The position numbers and the translations under genes are program-made. DNA of 48,506 bases, taken from positions 1 to 48,506 of the forward strand of contig CALXTS010000012.1 in the NCBI GenBank assembly GCA_944391465.1, in the 5' to 3' direction. Numbering within the stretch: the stretch's first letter is position 1; each line of letters starts with the position of its first letter. The notes under the pieces were generated by a model, which was not told the origin of the DNA, ran no database searches, and saw only the letters and a program-made list of their open reading frames with translations. Below, piece after piece: positions 45,585 to 48,506 of the stretch. This DNA is from an uncultured Alphaproteobacteria bacterium (GTDB taxonomy: Bacteria > Pseudomonadota > Alphaproteobacteria > RF32 > CAG-239).

Positions 45585-45614
45585 AAAATCCCCGCAGATG
45601 GCGGGGATTTTTTT
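45585..45614 (+). terminator. Rho-independent terminator of pgk
   Basis: AATCCCCGC / GCGGGGATT with an AGATG loop is followed by T7. Confidence 0.92.
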
Positions 45615-45634
45615 ATTACATGCTTTACAGAAAA

Positions 45635-45762
45635 CCCCGAGTTTACTCGGGGCTGAATGCCAAGGTATCGTTAGATACCGTTCCACGCCAACGAGCGTGG
45701 TCAAACCGTTAGGTTTGTAACTACTATAGAACCCCCCCCAGTTTACTGGGGGATATCTATAG
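45635..45762. repeat. Run of five hairpins with TTTA/GTTA loops
   Basis: In 128 bases there are CCCCGAG-TTTA-CTCGGGG (45635-45652), GGTATC-GTTA-GATACC (45664-45679), CCACGC-CAACGA-GCGTGG (45683-45700), CAAACC-GTTA-GGTTTG (45702-45717) and CCCCCAG-TTTA-CTGGGGG (45735-45752). The last is nested in CTATAGA / TCTATAG (45724-45762). Loop order is TTTA, GTTA, CAACGA, GTTA, TTTA, so the run is symmetric. No T-runs follow the hairpins, so they are not ordinary terminators. No open frame with a ribosome binding site crosses the run. Confidence 0.85.
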
Positions 45763-45814
45763 ATAATTCGGATAGATGTGTTGAAAAAGTAAAAAGAGGC
45801 ATTACATCAAAAGT

Positions 45815-45976
45815 GTTCAAACGGTAACAGAAATGAAATTAATTTTATATCTGTTGCTGTTGGGCGCAAGAACCTGATAACAATGGAGATGCATAAGAAA
45901 TTTATTTCATTTGTATCGTTGAAGATGTTTTTAGGATCGGAGGTGCGAGGTTTTTTTAGCTTTCGCACCTTTTTTA
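45815..45976 (+). ncRNA. Candidate structured RNA or leader ending in a terminator
   Basis: A 15-base inverted repeat with one mismatch (45831-45845 with 45898-45912) encloses ~50 bases. A second block AACAGA / TCTGTT lies inside the same region. It is followed by a strong terminator, AGGTGCGA / TCGCACCT (45941-45970), and T6. TTGAAA (45781) with a weak TACATC 16 bases on could be the promoter. The terminator ends 74 bases before the next gene, so this may be a free RNA or an attenuator leader. I recognise no known RNA family. Confidence 0.5.
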
Positions 45977-46049
45977 TATAAAAATTGTTGCAAAAAAAGA
46001 AAATTATGTCTAATATTGTCTCATAAAAAATAAATTTTGGACTCGGACT

Positions 46050-46421
46050 ATGGTAAAAATAGATAATAAGCCAGATAAAGACGGCTGTATAGAAAAAGAA
46101 ATTTGTCGAGATATTTTTTGGTATAAAGACAAAGACGGAAACGCATTATTCCAAGAAGTTGACGGTGGTCAGAGAAAAATTGTTGAGTTTCCGAAGAATT
46201 TTAATATCTCTCATTGCGATGTAATTAATGATGGTAAAGCCTTTTACATAGAAGGAGAAAACGGAAAGCATCTAACCTGTTTTATGAGAGGAACTCGCGG
46301 ACAATTCTATGCCGTAGGTAAAGATAAACCGTTTAAGACGGATAAAAAAGGAAGAATTGTTTTAGAAACATCTCTGACATCAAAATACTTCAATCGGTTA
46401 AAAGAATACATAAATAGTTAA
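46050..46421 (+). CDS. Uncharacterised 123-residue protein, possibly repeat-related
   Basis: No family recognised. It has no signal peptide or membrane helix and is highly charged. It contains two units of the type aromatic strand, Gly turn, strand: DIFWYKDKDGNALFQEV at residue ~21 and AFYIEGENGKHLTCFM at ~64. The second ends with KPFKTDKKGRIVLE. These resemble the repeat units of the protein at 31864; that is a pattern-level inference. The ATG has no clear Shine-Dalgarno. A strong terminator follows. Confidence 0.6.
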   Translation: MVKIDNKPDKDGCIEKEICRDIFWYKDKDGNALFQEVDGGQRKIVEFPKNFNISHCDVINDGKAFYIEGENGKHLTCFMRGTRGQFYAVGKDKPFKTDKKGRIVLETSLTSKYFNRLKEYINS

Positions 46422-46431
46422 TTTTATCGGT

Positions 46432-46469
46432 AAAAACAACTTTTTTGTCAAAAAAAGTTGTTTTTTTTT
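46432..46469 (+). terminator. Rho-independent terminator
   Basis: The 15-bp stem AAAAACAACTTTTTT / AAAAAAGTTGTTTTT with loop GTCA is followed by more Ts. It is largely symmetric and may work in both directions. Confidence 0.88.
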
Positions 46470-46519
46470 ATAACTGTGTTATTATAAAAATAATAGAATT
46501 GAATTAAAGGATTTACAAA

Positions 46520-48406
46520 ATGGCTGATACTGAAAATTTTGCATTTGAATTTTATCTTCCATCCAACATTAAAAACTTGAATGCACAAGAGTTTGGAGAG
46601 AATCAGCTACGTCAAGAATATACCCCGCATGTTAATCCGGCGGTAGATGGTTATAATCCGACAGATATATACGATAAGCTGAAAAATGAAGGCAAAGAAG
46701 AAGACGCCCAAAAGCTACTTGACTTATATGCTCTAAAAAAGGTAGTCGAACTGGAATACGGCAAAGGAGAAAAAAGAGTCGGGGCAGAAAAGAACTATGC
46801 TGAGATACAATTAAATTCACAGCAAAAACCGATAATGGTTATAAAAAATCTTGGCGGAACTGGACTGAATTTTGATATTGAAGAAGGAAAAACGGTTGTT
46901 TTTCCAAAAGATGCGCAATTAACGCCGGAGCAAGTTAAAGAGTTGGTACATTTTTTCTATGTTCAAGGAATACCAACCGAAGGGCTTGAAAATTTTATGT
47001 TTCCGCCGGAGCAAGATTTGGAAGTTATTGACAGTGAACATAATGTCAGCAGCTTTAAGGAAAATTTTAAATCAGAGCTTGAAAATTTTTATCAACAAGA
47101 GAGACATCAGGAAGATTCCCGAAATAACAGCTATCATTGGCAAGGCGGGTCAAATCTAAAAGAGCCAATTGTCTGGGGTACGCCCTACCAAATGGCGGAA
47201 AAAGTAAAAGCTCGTATGTGTATTGCCGATGAAAGTAGAGCGCAAATACATTGTGTACGAAGAGACGGTGGATATTATGTATATGTATATAAAGACCAGA
47301 AAGCGGCAGATGAGGATGGTAAAATAGATAACAAAGGGCATCGTGCCGAAACTAAAACATGTGGTATTTTTTGTACAATAGAAAACGGTGTGCCGAAAGC
47401 GCTTATTTATACTCCAAGCGGCAAGTTTGATAAAAATAGTACCCGCTATGCACTTGAGGCATTAAAAGTTATAGGCTGTACACATATTAAAGCGCCGAGC
47501 GCTATGATTTTTGGTAAAGAAGGAACCGGTGCATTTTTAGGCAACTGTGGCAAAATACTTATTTGCCCGCGAGTTGACCCTCCCAGATTTGCGTTAGATA
47601 CCGGAAACGTTGAAGATTTGATTACCGCTATTGATAAAGAAAAGAAAAACTCATTAGATAAAAGAAATGCTTTTAAAAAAGTGTTGGCAAAAGAGTTAAG
47701 ACGCCAGGCTAATATTCAAGCATACCAAAAAATGTATGGAACGAGCAAAGTTCCGAGTCCGGAAGAGTTGGCTGTTTTTTGTCGAGATGTTCCGTTGGAA
47801 AAAAGAAAATCTGCGGATAGCGATTTTGAAGATAAAATCACAGAATTGGAAATGGGATTAAATAGTGATAACTTACGCAGATTTACAAATTCAAAGCTGA
47901 GAGCTTATTATAACAAACAGCTCATTGGTGCAGAAGGCGGTAAAAAATGGGATGCAGTTGATTGTATTGCAGCGGTAAAGGCTTATAAAGAGTTCGTAGA
48001 AGAATATCAAAAACATCCGGAATATGGGGATATGTATCCGAAGGAACAGGATAAGCTGTTGCAGATATATATAGCTAAAATTGATAAGTATAAGCAAGAA
48101 AGCGCTAGTGAGATTGAAGAGCAATTAGCAAACAACCGAGACAGTAACGGTAGTGAAGGAAGATACAGTAAAACAGATGCTGTTAAAGATGTATTTTTGA
48201 ATGCTAAAGAAGCATTGTCAGATACTGTTGAAAATATAAAATTAGATTATGATAAATTTTCAATCTGGCAAGGATGTAGCTTACAAAAAATATATAATTC
48301 AGAAAACTACTTTGAAAACGGAGATCCGACACGCCCCCGAAATAATCAAAGGACACAAGGCAGAAATCCTCGTAGGCCGTATGGATACGCAGGACGTAGT
48401 TATTAA
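46520..48406 (+). CDS. Large uncharacterised protein (628 residues)
   Basis: No family recognised. It has no signal peptide or membrane helix. A central segment around residue 320 (STRYALEALKVIGCTHIKAP, then MIFGKEGTGAFL and KILICPRVDPPRFALD) reads like an alternating alpha/beta domain. The pattern of a helix followed by a G-C-T-H-I-K strand recalls the LPD7-type domains of large mobile-element proteins, but only loosely. The remainder is helical and charged. The C-terminus has an Arg/Asn/Gly-rich tail (PRNNQRTQGRNPRRPYGY) that may bind nucleic acid. GGATTT precedes the ATG. Confidence 0.65.
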   Translation: MADTENFAFEFYLPSNIKNLNAQEFGENQLRQEYTPHVNPAVDGYNPTDIYDKLKNEGKEEDAQKLLDLYALKKVVELEYGKGEKRVGAEKNYAEIQLNSQQKPIMVIKNLGGTGLNFDIEEGKTVVFPKDAQLTPEQVKELVHFFYVQGIPTEGLENFMFPPEQDLEVIDSEHNVSSFKENFKSELENFYQQERHQEDSRNNSYHWQGGSNLKEPIVWGTPYQMAEKVKARMCIADESRAQIHCVRRDGGYYVYVYKDQKAADEDGKIDNKGHRAETKTCGIFCTIENGVPKALIYTPSGKFDKNSTRYALEALKVIGCTHIKAPSAMIFGKEGTGAFLGNCGKILICPRVDPPRFALDTGNVEDLITAIDKEKKNSLDKRNAFKKVLAKELRRQANIQAYQKMYGTSKVPSPEELAVFCRDVPLEKRKSADSDFEDKITELEMGLNSDNLRRFTNSKLRAYYNKQLIGAEGGKKWDAVDCIAAVKAYKEFVEEYQKHPEYGDMYPKEQDKLLQIYIAKIDKYKQESASEIEEQLANNRDSNGSEGRYSKTDAVKDVFLNAKEALSDTVENIKLDYDKFSIWQGCSLQKIYNSENYFENGDPTRPRNNQRTQGRNPRRPYGYAGRSY

Positions 48407-48440
48407 TAACCGCCATAAACAAATGGCACAAAAAAAGCAA

Positions 48441-48504
48441 CGATATTAGAAGTCAAGCATAAAAATCACGCAGACGAGCATTTAATATCGAAATCATTTT
48501 ATGC
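48441..48504. repeat. Interleaved inverted repeats at the window end
   Basis: CGATATTA (48441) pairs with TAATATCG (48483), and GCATAAAA (48457) pairs with TTTTATGC (48497). The arms alternate, which would allow a pseudoknot if transcribed. Both repeats are only 8 bases and A/T-rich, so chance is possible. Confidence 0.3.
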
Positions 48505-48506
48505 AC

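Noticed and set aside
45635..45762. CRISPR array or integron attC site
   Set aside because: There are no identical direct repeats with spacers, and no R/L core-site arrangement. The units are different inverted repeats.
45883..45980. Short open frame running through the terminator at 45941
   Set aside because: It ends within the terminator T-run, has no clear ribosome binding site, and its composition follows the RNA structure.
48249..48449. 66-codon frame overlapping the end of the 628-residue gene
   Set aside because: It lies in another frame of a longer consistent gene and has no start signal.

Overview
The window looks like chromosomal DNA of a motile, AT-rich alphaproteobacterium. Evidence for the group: a TrcR (DUF1013) regulator, an alphaproteobacterial accB-accC pair, the flagellar order fliF-fliG-fliH-fliN-flbD-flhA-flhF-flhG with sigma-54 promoters, a zapA-6S RNA-ymdB neighbourhood, and an mraZ-rsmH-ftsL-ftsI cluster. 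The gene style (very AT-rich intergenic DNA, many TTG/GTG starts, several large proteins I do not recognise) would suit a gut-associated member of the class, but that last point is inference. No rRNA, tRNA, CRISPR array, insertion sequence or phage was seen.

Layout. 1-2271: end of a flagellin gene, then accC and accB on the minus strand. 2484-7486: a sigma-54-driven hook block (fliK, flgD, flgE). 7710-19652: a long same-strand flagellar operon (fliF, fliG, fliH, fliN, flbD, flhA, flhF, flhG, a FliK-like protein, a J-domain/SH3 membrane protein). It encodes the MS ring, switch, export gate, the GTPase/ATPase pair that sets flagellar position and number, and the sigma-54 activator that probably fires the hook promoters. 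19649-21277 (minus): ymdB, a predicted 6S RNA, zapA and a coiled-coil gene. 21369-27274: a ThiE-like protein, efp, a degenerate inositol-monophosphatase homologue, an OmpA-like envelope protein, rpmE, a membrane protein ending in a cryptic cyclase-like domain, and a PPC-like protein. 27362-27898: trcR.

27949-31516 (minus): ftsI, ftsL, rsmH, mraZ, with a three-repeat MraZ operator placed inside its own promoter. 31864-32967: a protein made partly of tandem ~53-residue repeats. 33093-33503: RNase P RNA, followed by lpxC, bamD, recN and gltX. 38421-41825 (minus): an MFS transporter, argS and a small lipoprotein. 41885-45581: an unknown protein, a nitroreductase, gap and pgk.

45615-46049 has no convincing gene. 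It holds a dense run of hairpins with small TTTA/GTTA loops and then a structured RNA ending in a strong terminator. The last genes (46050-48406) encode two unrecognised proteins; the first may share the repeat type seen at 31864.

The most unusual material is: the hairpin run and structured leader after pgk; the tandem-repeat proteins; the cyclase-like domain in the 542-residue membrane protein; the SuhB homologue lacking catalytic residues; and the J-domain/SH3 protein at the end of the flagellar operon.
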